Assembly: GCA_051294375.1 (NCBI GenBank) | Contig: JBJCIZ010000239.1 | Location: 2,617,476 to 2,681,475 of the forward strand | DNA from: Paraspadella gotoi | Taxonomy: Eukaryota > Chaetognatha | Direction of reading: 5' to 3' | DNA length: 64,000 nucleotides | In this document: positions 36,401-44,900 of the stretch, in pieces | How positions within the stretch are numbered: the stretch's first letter is position 1 | Layout: each line of letters starts with the position of its first letter | The notes under the pieces: model-generated | What the model was told of the DNA's origin: nothing | What the model saw: the letters and a program-made list of their open reading frames with translations, nothing else | Database searches by the model: none | Translations under genes and position numbers: made by a program

Positions 36401-36765
36401 CGCCGTCGATCACAAAACGGCCGCGCGGTCGTCCGCTTCATCCGGGGTCCCCGGGGTCGACCCTCAACATCTCTACGCCATGGACCCCATCTGCGACTTT
36501 CTCTACCACATTAAGTACATGTTCGTCGGAGATGGAGTGAGAGCGGAAGCCGAGCGATCGATCAGAGGGTAAGCAACTCGTCTTCGGATCTTTCTCTCTT
36601 ATTTCGACTTACCTTTTTACTTACATTCTCTTCTTTTAAAGTCTCCGTCCGGCGTTGCAAGTTCGACTCCGCTTCATATCCCATCATCCAATGGATCACG
36701 CCAACGTCGCTTCGCAAAACGCGCCGGTCGTGGGAAGCGCGGCCGCCCCAGTCACAGTTTCCTGA
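27183..36765 (+). CDS. MED23: Mediator complex subunit 23
   Basis: Twenty-three exons join in frame to 1469 residues (human 1368). Exons: 27183-27630, 28040-28155, 28222-28349, 28430-28578, 28651-28736, 28936-29071, 29151-29281, 29364-29450, 29543-30089, 30199-30335, 30436-30599, 33354-33419, 33513-33729, 33927-34050, 34128-34226, 34294-34496, 34692-34790, 34857-35046, 35176-35293, 35367-35886, 35967-36185, 36267-36568, 36642-36765. MED23 is a tail-module subunit of Mediator, which relays activators to RNA polymerase II. Homology runs end to end: 'GGVDYKGCRDF', 'LEQPYSRDM', 'QHLMWVLLQFISGSIQKN', 'NAYSTNTELF', 'LLDSLTVHAKMSLIHSI', 'VETYSRLLVYTEIESLGIKGFISQ', 'WRFNEFPNAASHAL', 'MDPICDFLYHIKYMF'. 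Intron 10 starts with GC. Intron 11 hosts CFAP53 on the other strand. Confidence 0.95.
27703..27795 (+). repeat. Intronic dispersed repeat, copy B (MED23 intron 1)
   Basis: Starts CATGTAAGAGATGATTATTT and contains 'CTCAATCTCATTTACATATT' followed by GCAG and 'TATTAAATCTAAATGTGTCT'. It is the closest match to copy A at 2461. It is sense-oriented in a 409-bp intron. Confidence 0.75.
28757..28836 (+). repeat. Intronic dispersed repeat, copy C (MED23 intron 5)
   Basis: Starts GTGTAAGAGATGATTATTTG and continues 'AAATCTCATTTACATATTGC' and 'TAAATGTGTCTATTTTAG', with an internal deletion relative to copy B. It begins about 20 nt after the true donor site in a 199-bp intron, so it makes up nearly half of that intron. 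Confidence 0.75.
30381..30434 (+). repeat. (TTA)18 microsatellite forming a MED23 splice acceptor
   Basis: Eighteen uninterrupted TTA units end exactly at the 3' splice site: the last A of the repeat plus the following G is the acceptor AG (30434-30435), and exon 11 starts at 30436 (GCG TGG GGT). The intron is only 100 bp and starts with GC. No separate polypyrimidine tract is present. Confidence 0.85.
30746..33153 (-). CDS. CFAP53: Cilia- and flagella-associated protein 53 (CCDC11), nested antisense in MED23
   Basis: Nine minus-strand exons lie wholly within MED23 intron 11: 33153-33013, 32938-32732, 32661-32525, 32327-32035, 31865-31610, 31538-31388, 31265-31111, 31043-30908, 30841-30746. 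They give 523 residues; human CFAP53 has 514. The protein is a microtubule inner protein of motile cilia with roles in dynein docking and left-right patterning. It is a continuous charged coiled coil. Family-like segments include 'MWAKQWEEDRLVKEEREVRE' in exon 4 and the end 'LHPVRVKAYQTG', which matches the human NIHPMRKACP end. Intron 8 starts with GC; its 66 bp are also open in frame, so retention is possible. The exon 1-2 junction is uncertain: the best-looking acceptor (CTTTTTAAG) is out of frame, and an in-frame AG 16 nt later was used. Confidence 0.85.
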
Positions 36766-37142
36766 CTAAAAAAAAAAACTAATTAGAGATTTGAAGGAGA
36801 ACTCGGATCTTGCCAATCGTTTGGCATTGTTTTTTATCATGACACAAAGTTTTTGTTCCAGCTTTGGTTTTAAGACGGTTTTAGTATGTGCTTTGAAGCA
36901 GTTGGTGCAAAGGTTCTCGTCTCGTTTTCAAACCGGTTGAATTCAACAACCTTCCGAGTTTACTACATAAAATATTTGAAAAGCACATTGTTTTGTGTTT
37001 AACTCAGTTTTGATTGGAACGATTACTTTTATAGATTTTACGTGATACATTTTAAAACTTATCATTCCATTTTATTTGAATAACCTGGTAGATTATTTCA
37101 TGTCCGAGCCAAGAATAAAGACTCCGCAAATCAAGACCAAAC
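36766..37142. other. Intergenic spacer MED23 - unknown gene
   Basis: About 380 bp, moderately AT-rich. An AATAAA at about 37114 is only 25 bp before the next ATG. No coding region. Confidence 0.4.
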
Positions 37143-37886
37143 ATGAATGCTGACGTCACCGTCGATAGCCGCTTGATCAAATTGCCGTATCCTGGTCTTT
37201 GCCTGCCGCAGCAACTGCACACGGCTTACTCCGGCGCCCCCGAACTTCGCAACTCCGCCATCGGCGTCGCCCCCGTCCCAACGAAGCCGTGGGCGTTGCC
37301 CCAGATGACCTCCTTCAACGGCTCTGGCTCGCCAACGCCAACGTCGGCCGCCCCCTCCGCCGCGGCTTCCGACTCCTTCCTGTTGCGACGTTTCAATTCG
37401 AAGAGGCCGACGGAGAAAAAGCCGACTCGATCTCGAACGTCCAACAACTTGTCCACCTCGTCCTCCTCTCAACGTCCCCCCGCCATTCTTTGCCCGTCCC
37501 CTCTTTTCGCAACTCCGTCGCCGACGCTTTTCCCCCTGCATTCCAGCGGAGGTAGCGATAGCAAGGAGACATCGCCTCCTCCTCCGACCAACGTCTCGAC
37601 ATCTCAGGCCTCCACTCCCGTCCCAATTCTCAAACGACCCTGGGAGAGATCTTCCTCTACGGAACAGCGGCTGGATCGTTGCGCTCAGGGACTCCTCGCT
37701 TCTCTCAACGATTCGGGTCGTGGAGAATATTATCCGTCCGTGGAGACCCCTTGCAACAGTCCGACCGGGAAGATTCCCCGACTCCAACCGGCCGAGGACG
37801 TCATCACTCAGTCGCTTTTCACCGTCACCGGGGGAAGACTCGAGAGAACCTTTTCCGACACGGACTCGGCCGATGATGAATTTTAA
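37143..37886 (+). CDS. Unknown Ser/Pro-rich disordered protein (247 aa)
   Basis: A single exon from ATG 37143. I do not recognise a family. The N-terminus (about 1-55) is hydrophobic and proline-containing (LIKLPYPGLCLPQQL). Residues 60-155 are Ser/Thr/Pro-rich low complexity with a basic LRRFNSKRPTEKKPTRSR patch. The C-terminal third looks more constrained: 'PVPILKRPWERSS', 'TEQRLDRCAQGLLASLND', 'CNSPTGKIPRLQP', and an acidic end DTDSADDEF. The RCAQGLLASL helix and repeated S/T-P sites suggest a phosphorylated regulatory protein, which is inference. The opposite-strand frame over the same bases is Arg/Gly-rich and is judged a shadow. GC-rich codon use matches neighbouring genes, supporting a real coding region. 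Confidence 0.65.
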   Translation: MNADVTVDSRLIKLPYPGLCLPQQLHTAYSGAPELRNSAIGVAPVPTKPWALPQMTSFNGSGSPTPTSAAPSAAASDSFLLRRFNSKRPTEKKPTRSRTSNNLSTSSSSQRPPAILCPSPLFATPSPTLFPLHSSGGSDSKETSPPPPTNVSTSQASTPVPILKRPWERSSSTEQRLDRCAQGLLASLNDSGRGEYYPSVETPCNSPTGKIPRLQPAEDVITQSLFTVTGGRLERTFSDTDSADDEF

Positions 37887-38270
37887 ACCAATTCCTATAT
37901 ATCTATATTTCAAACGTTTTAGATTTAATTTTTAGTTCCTAAAAATTATGAATAAATAATTCCGATCCTACAAACCTTCAAACGGGTCTTATTTAAAAAG
38001 TTTTGGGAGTTATCATCCCATAAAATTTTTGTGCATTCTCAAGGATGTTTTCGTTCGCTTTCAGACTTATTTTTGTAGCAGGCATAATAATTCCTTTATT
38101 TCATAACTTTATTTTTCCCCATCGCATTTAATTATCTTTTACACCCTTAATTATCCAAATGTATGTATAGCTCAAGAATCACATAATGTGAACAATGAAA
38201 GATCTTTTTTTCCAGAGGGATTTAGCCTTTGAATCTTTCATTGATTTTTTTCCCCTTTTTTTCTGAGGTA
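37887..38270. other. Intergenic spacer
   Basis: About 380 bp, AT-rich, ending in a long T/C tract just before the ATG of the next gene. No coding region. Confidence 0.4.
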
Positions 38271-39125
38271 ATGGAGATCTCGCCTCGAAAGTCTACGAGG
38301 ACTTACTCGTGCCCTTCTCCCGATTGCTCCAAGAGATTTCCCTCAAAATATTTTCTCAAACGACACAAACGTTGTCACTCTAAACTGAGGAATCGTTCTC
38401 CTTCTCCCGCAATTCCGCCCAACGTACTTTTGTCCAACCTGGGACAGTCTTCGTTTCTCAACTCCGTCGTGGAATCAACTCCTCTCGTTTCCACGACCTC
38501 GGAAATTTCCTCATCCCAAAAAACCATCCCGTCCGTCGCCGACGCGGAAAACGATTCTCCCGCCTCCTTAAAAATCCCAGCGGATTTGAAAGAAATGGGA
38601 ATCAGCGTTGATTGGCTTTTGGATCCGATTCCGCTTCGGATCCACGACTTCCCTATCACCGTCGATCACTTGCGAAAACTCGTTCAACTCAAGTCCTCGT
38701 TCGACTTCACGTGGTCTCGAGTCGCCAAGTGGCTCGTCGCCTTGGGCGTGGATCCCGTCGAAGCCCTGGCCAATTTGGCCGGCAACGTCTTTTCGGAAAA
38801 ACTGGAGAGAGATCGGGATATCTTTCTTAGAAAGACTTTAACGGCCGAGTGGCCGACGAAACTCGAGTCCGATCCGGACGATCTCCGCTCGAAAAATACG
38901 GACGTCGCCGATGAGTTGGAATTGCAGTCTCCCGTAGTGTCCAGCGTTTCTACCGGCGAAACCGTGGAGGACATTCCCCTTCCCACCGAACGAGTTTGCA
39001 ACACAGATCCAGAAACTCTGAGTAAGATCTCTTTGCCCAAACCTATCCCACTCCACGATATCCCGTTGCCCTGTTTGAGCACGATACCCTTGCCGGCGGA
39101 GAAAAAAAACGGATTCTTGAATTAA
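38271..39125 (+). CDS. Unknown single C2H2 zinc-finger protein (284 aa)
   Basis: A single exon from ATG 38271, preceded by a T-rich tract (TTTTTTTCTGAG). Residues 11-34 form one C2H2 finger, C-x4-C-x12-H-x3-H (SCPSPDCSKRF..., HKRCH). After a Ser-rich linker, residues about 105-185 look like a folded helical region (ADLKEMGISVDWLLDPIPLRIHDFPI, VDHLRKLVQLKSS, WSRVAKWLVALGVDPVEALANL; shown here in pieces). The tail has repeated 'IPLP' motifs (DIPLP, PIPLHDIPLP, TIPLP) that could bind a partner. A nuclear, DNA- or protein-binding role is likely from the finger. No specific family was recognised. Confidence 0.7.
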   Translation: MEISPRKSTRTYSCPSPDCSKRFPSKYFLKRHKRCHSKLRNRSPSPAIPPNVLLSNLGQSSFLNSVVESTPLVSTTSEISSSQKTIPSVADAENDSPASLKIPADLKEMGISVDWLLDPIPLRIHDFPITVDHLRKLVQLKSSFDFTWSRVAKWLVALGVDPVEALANLAGNVFSEKLERDRDIFLRKTLTAEWPTKLESDPDDLRSKNTDVADELELQSPVVSSVSTGETVEDIPLPTERVCNTDPETLSKISLPKPIPLHDIPLPCLSTIPLPAEKKNGFLN

Positions 39126-39206
39126 AGATTTTGGTTATTTTATATTCTGTTTATTTATTGGATTTCAGATATTATATAAATACGAGCCATATATTTGTGA
39201 GCCAAA
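39126..39206 (+). promoter_or_regulatory. 81-bp spacer with candidate trans-splice acceptor
   Basis: It sits between the TAA of the C2H2 gene and the ATG at 39207. It is T-rich (TTTATATTCTGTTTATTTATTGGATTTCAG) with an acceptor-like AG at 39167-39168, leaving a 38-nt leader. There is no AATAAA. There is little room for a terminator, promoter and cis-spliced 5'UTR intron. Confidence 0.5.
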
Positions 39207-39530
39207 ATGTCTATTTTGCTGAGGAATCTGTCGGCTTTACGCCGAAGCGGACTGTTGCCTCGTCAACTAACTGCTTCGCGCGTCCTTTTCAGTCAGGCGC
39301 CGATCGAACCCGTCTCGGACGAGCTGATCAAAGAAGCAATCGCGGCTGTTAGGCCCGATTCCCTCAGTCCCATTCACTCTTATCCGGAACAGTACGACCT
39401 CTCGGGTTCCGAGTACACCGGCCGAGCCAACATCGACTACAGAGACGAATACATTTTCTATAAGATCGAGGTCGATCTCGAGAATCTTCGGATGGAGCAG
39501 CCTGATCCCAAAGGCTCGCCCGCTTCTTGA
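39207..39530 (+). CDS. NDUFV3: Probable NADH dehydrogenase (complex I) NDUFV3-like subunit (107 aa)
   Basis: A single exon, 107 residues. The N-terminus is a classic mitochondrial presequence: basic and hydroxylated with no acids (LLRNLSALRRSGLLPRQLTASRVLFS). The mature C-terminal part ends 'YIFYKIEVDLENLRMEQPDPKGSP', resembling the end of NDUFV3 ([20 protein letters not shown]). NDUFV3 is a supernumerary subunit of the NADH-binding module of complex I in the matrix. The match rests on a short tail, so this is a probable rather than certain call. The gene is tightly spaced between its neighbours (81 bp before, 191 bp after). Confidence 0.5.
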   Translation: MSILLRNLSALRRSGLLPRQLTASRVLFSQAPIEPVSDELIKEAIAAVRPDSLSPIHSYPEQYDLSGSEYTGRANIDYRDEYIFYKIEVDLENLRMEQPDPKGSPAS

Positions 39531-39721
39531 GTCGGCTGGGCGGGGTCGGTTGGAGGGAAGGGTTAAATGGACGATATAGTTTTATTTATTATTCGCTTTG
39601 GAAGAGAGAGATAGAGGTTTGACCTAACGCTTAAGTCGTAATTACACTCACAGCGTGTCACGTTTATAAAATGTTATCGTTTTTCTTCCATCGAAAATCA
39701 GAGAAATAAAAAAAATACTGA
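39531..39721 (+). promoter_or_regulatory. 191-bp spacer with candidate acceptor before SPOUT1
   Basis: Contains TTTTTCTTCCATCGAAAATCAG, with AG at 39700-39701, 20 nt upstream of the SPOUT1 ATG. This is compatible with a 5'UTR acceptor or a trans-splice site. Confidence 0.35.
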
Positions 39722-40984
39722 ATGAAGCCCGCGTCCAAGGCGCCAAAATCGATCGGCGCCGACTACGAAAAGCCGGCGCCGGGGGCGCCGCCCAGCGAGT
39801 GGCAAGAATGGAAAAAACAAAAGCGACAACGCCAGACAGAATGGAAGGAAATGAAAATGGCGAAGAGGAAGAGGAGCGAGGAGAAGGCCAAAGCGGCCAA
39901 AGAGGAAATGGAGCGGGCCAAGGCCGAGGTGGAAAAGAGATCGAAAGCCGAGGGACGCCATTGGACTTTGTCCATCGCTCTGCCTGGATCCATATTAGGT
40001 AGAGATAAAACTTATTAGTAAAAGCGTTAATAATCGAATAATTGGATGGATTTTAATTGTTTCTTATACTTTTTAATGTTTTAAATCCTGTCAGAAAATG
40101 CGCAGTCGGCGGAGTTGCGATCCTACTTGGCCGGACAGGTTGCTCGCGCATGCGTCATTTTTAACGTGGACGAAGTGATCGTCTTCGACGACAAAGGCTC
40201 CACCACCAAATCCGGCGACAAAGAGCTCGTCAACGGCGTCTTATCCTCCGCGGACTCCAGCGTGGCTCAAATGGCGCGCATCCTCCAATACCTCGAATGT
40301 CCGCAATACATGCGCAAGCTCGTTTTTCCGCAACACAAAGATCTTCAGTACGCGGGTCTGCTCAATCCGCTCGATTCTCCGCACCACCTTCGCGCCGACG
40401 AGGAGGGCGAGTTTCGCGAGGGAATCGTTACGGACAAACCCGTGGCCGACGGGAAAGGATCGTGGGTGCACGTCGGACTCACGAATCCTGTGCAAATCGA
40501 CAAGCTACTCGTTTCGGGAACGAGGGTCACCGTGCAGATGTTGAAGCAAGAATCGGACCAACAAAAGAAGCTCAAGGGCAAAGCCGTCCCTCCGTCGTAT
40601 CCACGGACTGTGAGGGGAGAGTATTGGGGTTACTCGGTTCGGCAAAGCGAATCATTGGGCGCAGTTTTCGGAGGCTGCCCCTTCAAGGGTGGATACGACT
40701 TAACTCTGGGGACGTCGGAAAAAGGAGACGGGGTCGATGAGCTCATTCATCGAGGCTTGAAGGAGACTAAACCGAATCACGTTTTGATAGTCTTCGGCGG
40801 CGTCCGCGGATTAGAATACGCGCTGGAAAACGATCATGAGTTGGAGGTCGACGATGCGAGGCTTCTTTTCGATCACTATTTGAACACTTGCCCCAATCAG
40901 GGCAGCAGAACGATCAGGACCGAGGAAGCCGTACTGGTGTCGCTGAGTGCCTTGAGACCGTTCATAGATAAACTCTTTCGCTAA
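39722..40984 (+). CDS. SPOUT1: SPOUT-domain RNA methyltransferase (SPOUT1/C9orf114 homologue)
   Basis: Two exons (39722-39998, 40095-40984) give 388 residues (human 376). SPOUT1 is a knotted-fold methyltransferase associated with RNA and with spindle/centromere function. An N-terminal Lys/Glu-rich helix (about 25-80) precedes 'WTLSIALPGSIL'. The domain follows: 'ELRSYLAGQVARACVIFNVDEVIVFDD', 'RILQYLECPQYMRK', 'LQYAGLLNPLDSPHHLR', 'EFREGIVTDKP', 'YWGYSVR', 'GGYDLTLGTSEKG', 'LIVFGG' type sequence (VLIVFGGVRGLE), and the cofactor-knot end 'NTCPNQGSRTIRTEEAVLVSLSAL'. The C-terminal GSRTIRTEEA motif is the strongest identifier. Confidence 0.95.
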
Positions 40985-41052
40985 AGATACTAGCTTTTAC
41001 GACTCTTTCTTACCTAATTTTTTTTGTTTTAAATCTTTTTTCCAGTGAAAGA
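40985..41052 (+). promoter_or_regulatory. 68-bp spacer with strong acceptor 7 nt before the next ATG
   Basis: The region between the SPOUT1 TAA and ATG 41053 is nearly all T/C in its second half (AATTTTTTTTGTTTTAAATC then TTTTTTCCAG), with AG at 41044-41045. Only 7 nt remain before the ATG. No AATAAA is seen. Confidence 0.55.
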
Positions 41053-41253
41053 ATGAGCAGATTCGGTTGCCAAGTGGAAAGCTCCGTTTACGGCGGTCTC
41101 TTCGACCACCTACTGCCGAAAAAGCCCGAACAGAAGGAAGAAATTTCTTTCGAGGAAGACTTGACTCCTTGGAACCAGCGAGACTCTCGTGAGAATCGAA
41201 TTCATTGTGTATTGAATAAACTCGTTAGAAAACGTTTAGAACATAAAAGTTGA
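41053..41253 (+). CDS. Small ORF between SPOUT1 and LYSET (66 aa or spliced variant), unknown
   Basis: ATG 41053 opens 66 codons with GC-rich codon use like its neighbours: 'YGGLFDHLLPKKPEQKEE' and 'FEEDLTPWNQRDS'. A good donor (CTC|gtgaga) at 41189 and AGs at 41238-41239 or 41248-41249 would remove a 51-61-bp AT-rich intron and change the last residues. The second option reads on in frame to a TAA about 10 nt before the LYSET ATG. I do not recognise the protein. Its placement in a chain of genes separated by under 70 bp suggests it is co-transcribed with SPOUT1 and LYSET. The intron would explain why the codon quality drops after residue 45. Confidence 0.5.
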   Translation: MSRFGCQVESSVYGGLFDHLLPKKPEQKEEISFEEDLTPWNQRDSRENRIHCVLNKLVRKRLEHKS

Positions 41254-41319
41254 AACTTGGGTCCCTTGCCGTCTCTTGCCCCCCACTCGAAACAACCGGG
41301 CTAATAAACCGTAATAACC

Positions 41320-41742
41320 ATGCGCTTTCGCCAACGAGTCTCTTGGATCCTCATCGTCGCGTATCTCGTGTTGGGTTTCATCGTCGCCTTTTATGTCTTC
41401 GATATTTACGTCCTCTACGATGAACGCGCGACGGAGCACGTTTTAACTCATCACGTTCCCGTTTACAACGCTTTGCCAGAGTCAGACTCGCGACTCGGCA
41501 GACTGCGGTGGGCGTGGGCGACGCTGACGGAACACGCGACCGACGTTCCTTTGTTCGTTTGGGTCCTTTTGGCGCTCATCTTTTACCTGCAAGGATTTTG
41601 TTTGTTGCTCGCCTGTACCAAGCCAAGCCCGAAACATTTCCTCACCACTCCTCTCTTTCTTTTGTTTAATTCCAAAAAATTTAAAGACGATGTCGAAGCT
41701 TGCAAAGATTCTAGTCAACGAAGCGGACTTTTTGTATTGTGA
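41320..41742 (+). CDS. LYSET: LYSET/TMEM251 lysosomal enzyme trafficking factor
   Basis: A single exon of 140 residues with two transmembrane helices: residues about 8-34 (VSWILIVAYLVLGFIVAFYV...) and about 76-100 (VPLFVWVLLALIFYLQGFCL...). The start 'MRFRQRVSWILIVAYL' parallels 'MNFRQRMGWIGVGLYL' of vertebrate TMEM251. The aromatic 'FVWV...YLQ' second helix followed by 'ACTKPSPK' parallels 'FWVWTVIFLVPYLQ...SCTRADPK'. LYSET is a Golgi membrane protein that retains and stabilises GlcNAc-1-phosphotransferase, which makes the mannose-6-phosphate tag on lysosomal enzymes. The gene starts 66 bp after the preceding small ORF and ends 178 bp before THOC2. Confidence 0.88.
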   Translation: MRFRQRVSWILIVAYLVLGFIVAFYVFDIYVLYDERATEHVLTHHVPVYNALPESDSRLGRLRWAWATLTEHATDVPLFVWVLLALIFYLQGFCLLLACTKPSPKHFLTTPLFLLFNSKKFKDDVEACKDSSQRSGLFVL

Positions 41743-41920
41743 AGGGTTGTTTTTGTGCAACGTCTTTTTCCCCCCTATTGTTTTTTTTTTTTTTTATTCC
41801 TTTGCAACATTATCGTGACGTTCGCGATGAATGAATTTTACAGTTGCTCCCGTTTCCACTTCTACAGATAATAAATTTCGCTCCCAGCTCTTTTTCCATT
41901 TTTCATAAACTGGGGCCACC
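41743..41920 (+). promoter_or_regulatory. 178-bp spacer LYSET - THOC2
   Basis: Contains a 16-base T run near 41782-41797 and 'TTTCCACTTCTACAG' with AG at 41866-41867, 53 nt before the THOC2 ATG. The ATG has an excellent Kozak context (GCCACCATGA). Confidence 0.35.
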
Positions 41921-44900
41921 ATGAGCGCTGCATCCTCTTCGGTGCTGAAGGGATTCTGGAGTTCTTGGGAATCCTCTGGCCGCGCCAACTTCATCAAGCA
42001 CTGCAAGACGGCCGTGCTGCATTCTCCCGTTGATTGCATGCCGGTGCTACAGGCGGCCATTTACGGATTGGCCAATCAAGTTGTGAACGGCTGCATCAAG
42101 CCCGAGTCTGCTGCCGCCACCACCAAGGAGATGCTGCTTCTTCGCAAGGACGTCGCCTCCCTCTTGGCCGACACTTTGTCCGTCATAGACGTGGAAACAA
42201 CTGTTGAGGAAAATCGAAACGCGAGGTTGGTTTTTCATTTGTTTTCTTATGAAATAGCTGATATGATGTTCATGCTTGTCTTTGTTGTTGTATTAAATAT
42301 TTAAATTAATTCCTAAAAATTGTTTTTCTTCAAGGGAACGGTTCATAATCTTCCTGTCTGCTCTTCTCCCTAATCTTCCCGACTGGCTCGTCAAGGAACG
42401 CCTCGATTTAGAGACTCTGGAGATCGTGGGTCTCGTGAAAAATATCCAGCAATTTCAGCAGAAATACGTGAAGATCAAGACCAAGCTCTACTATAAGCAA
42501 CAAAAGTTCAATTTACTGCGGGAAGAGAACGAGGGTTATGCCAAGCTTGTGACCGAGCTCTGCCAGGAACCCAACGTGGGCAAAGTCAAAAGCATCGAGT
42601 CGCTCATCGGATACTTCAATCTCGATCCAAATCGCGTCCTGGACATCATCATAGAGGCATTCGAGTGTCACCCTAAAAACGCGGACTTTTTCGTTAGTCT
42701 CTTGCATCATCACAAGCACAGCAAGGACACTCTCTGTCAAGTCTTGGGTTTCAAGTTTAAGTTTTACCAAAAGTCCGAAGAGAACGAAGGAGAGTTGACC
42801 GACGACTCCGCCGTCGGAACCCCGGCGTCGTTGTACCGCGTGGCGGCGTTGCTCCTTCAGCATGATCTGGTCGATCTGGATTCTCTTTATCTTCACCTGA
42901 CGCCCGACGACGCCACCATCGTCGACAACTTCAAAAAAGAGATCGCGGACGCCAAGCAATACGCGCGCAAATTGAACACGGTCAGTTTGAACAAAGAATC
43001 CACCGGCGAAGAGAAAAAAGAAGGCGGTGGCGACGACGGACACGACAAGACGGACGACCTACCAATTGTCACAGCCACCGCCGCCAAGGATCCCGGGTTG
43101 GTCGGAGCTCCGCTTCCTCCAGGAGAAAGCGCCGATTCCAGATCGGCGGATCAGAAGCTCGGGCTCATTCAAGCCTTGCTTGAGGTCGGCGCATGGGAGC
43201 CTGCGCGGGTCATGCTGAATCGAATGCCGCCCAAACACGCCACCGCTTATTCTCCATTGGCGGATGCTTTGTGCTCTTTGATCCATTCCGCGATCGAACC
43301 GTTGTATTCGCAACACAGCGGGTTAGGATCGGTTCTTAAGAGTTCCTCGTACGCGCTGCTTCCATCGGGCAACCCTTGTCCCGCCGCCTTACTCGTTAGA
43401 ACCTGGCCCGCCTACGCTCGCATTGTGCTGCCCATGACGCATTATCTTGGTCACAATTTGTCCAGGGATCCCGTGTTGATGGTGAAGCTGATGCGGTTGA
43501 GTCGATTCTACATCACAAATTTCATGCAGCGAATCGACATCTCCTCCGGTCGACAATGCGACATCGACGTGGTTCTCGCCGCAATTCTCTCCAACATCGA
43601 CGAAGTCATGTTTCCTTCTCTCTCTCTTCTTCCCTGCAATTGCTGCGTTTCCGACGAGATGTGGCAGTTGTTGAAGAATTTGCCGTACACTCTGCGGTAT
43701 CGTTTGTACGGCCAATGGAAGAACGATTCTTATAATACCCACGCGCGATTGATCAAAGCTAAGGCTGACTGTTTGGAGCGGGGAAAATATATCATGAAGC
43801 GACTGACTAAAGAAAGCGTTAAACCCTCGGGCAGGCATTTGGGAAAGTTGTCTCACAGCAATCCCGGCATCATTTTTGAATATGTGCTATCTCAGATCCA
43901 GAAGTACGATAACTTCATTTTGCCAGTTGTCGATTCGTTGAAGTATTTGACGCAATTGTCCTACGACGTTCTTGCGTTTTGCATCATCGAAGCGCTGGCC
44001 AATCCCGACAGGGAAAGACAAAAAGCCGAGGAAACCAACATCTCTCCGTGGCTTGCCTCGTTAGCTTCTTTTTGTGGCAATATCTTTCGCAAGTACAATA
44101 TCGATCTGGCTGGACTCTTGCAATACGTCAGCAATCAGTTAAAGGCTGGCAAGAGTTTCGATCTGCTCGTTCTTCGCGAGGTCGTCCAGAAAATGTCCGG
44201 CATTGAGATCACGGAGGAGCTAACCAACGATCAATTGGAAGCGATGGCCGGCGGCGAGATGCTTCGTCAGGAGGGTGGCTATTTCGCGCAAGTCCGCAAT
44301 ACTAAGAAGCCCTCTTCCCGTCTCAAGGAAGCCCTGCTCGAGCACAAATTAGCCCTGCCTCTGGTGCTGCTCATGGCGCAACACCGGGACTGCGCTGTCT
44401 ATCAAGAAGCCCTAGAGCGACACGTCAAGCTGACTGGAAAGCTGTTCGACACCTGCCAGGATACCCTGGTTCAGTTCGGTTCCTTTTTGGCCACGCAGTT
44501 GTCCGCCGACGAATGGCTCAAGCGTCTCCCCTCCATCGACGTTCTCGTCTCCCAATTTCATCTCCAACCCGACGCGGCCTTCTTTCTATCTCGCCCCATG
44601 TATCAGACGAACATCGGAGCCAAATTCGCCGAAGGAGTCAAGAAGATCGAGAAAGAACAAAAAGAGAAAGAGAAGAAAGTGGCCAAAGAGGCCAAAGAAG
44701 CCAAAGAGGCCGGTAAGGACGGCGAGGATCTCCAGTTGGTCAAAGCTTCTCCCTCGTCAAAATCCGCTCTCAACAAACTCAAGACGGAGAAGCACATCGA
44801 GACGGTCAACGCCGTCATCGAACCCATCGTCGCCCAAGTCAAGCCGCTTTTCCAAGAAAAGGTGTGGAACGATCTCAGCACCCAATTCTACGTTACCTTC

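Noticed and set aside
37131-37913. Long minus-strand open frame of 260 codons
   Set aside because: It is the antisense shadow of the GC-rich gene at 37143-37886. Its Arg/Gly-rich composition and lack of motifs make it non-coding.
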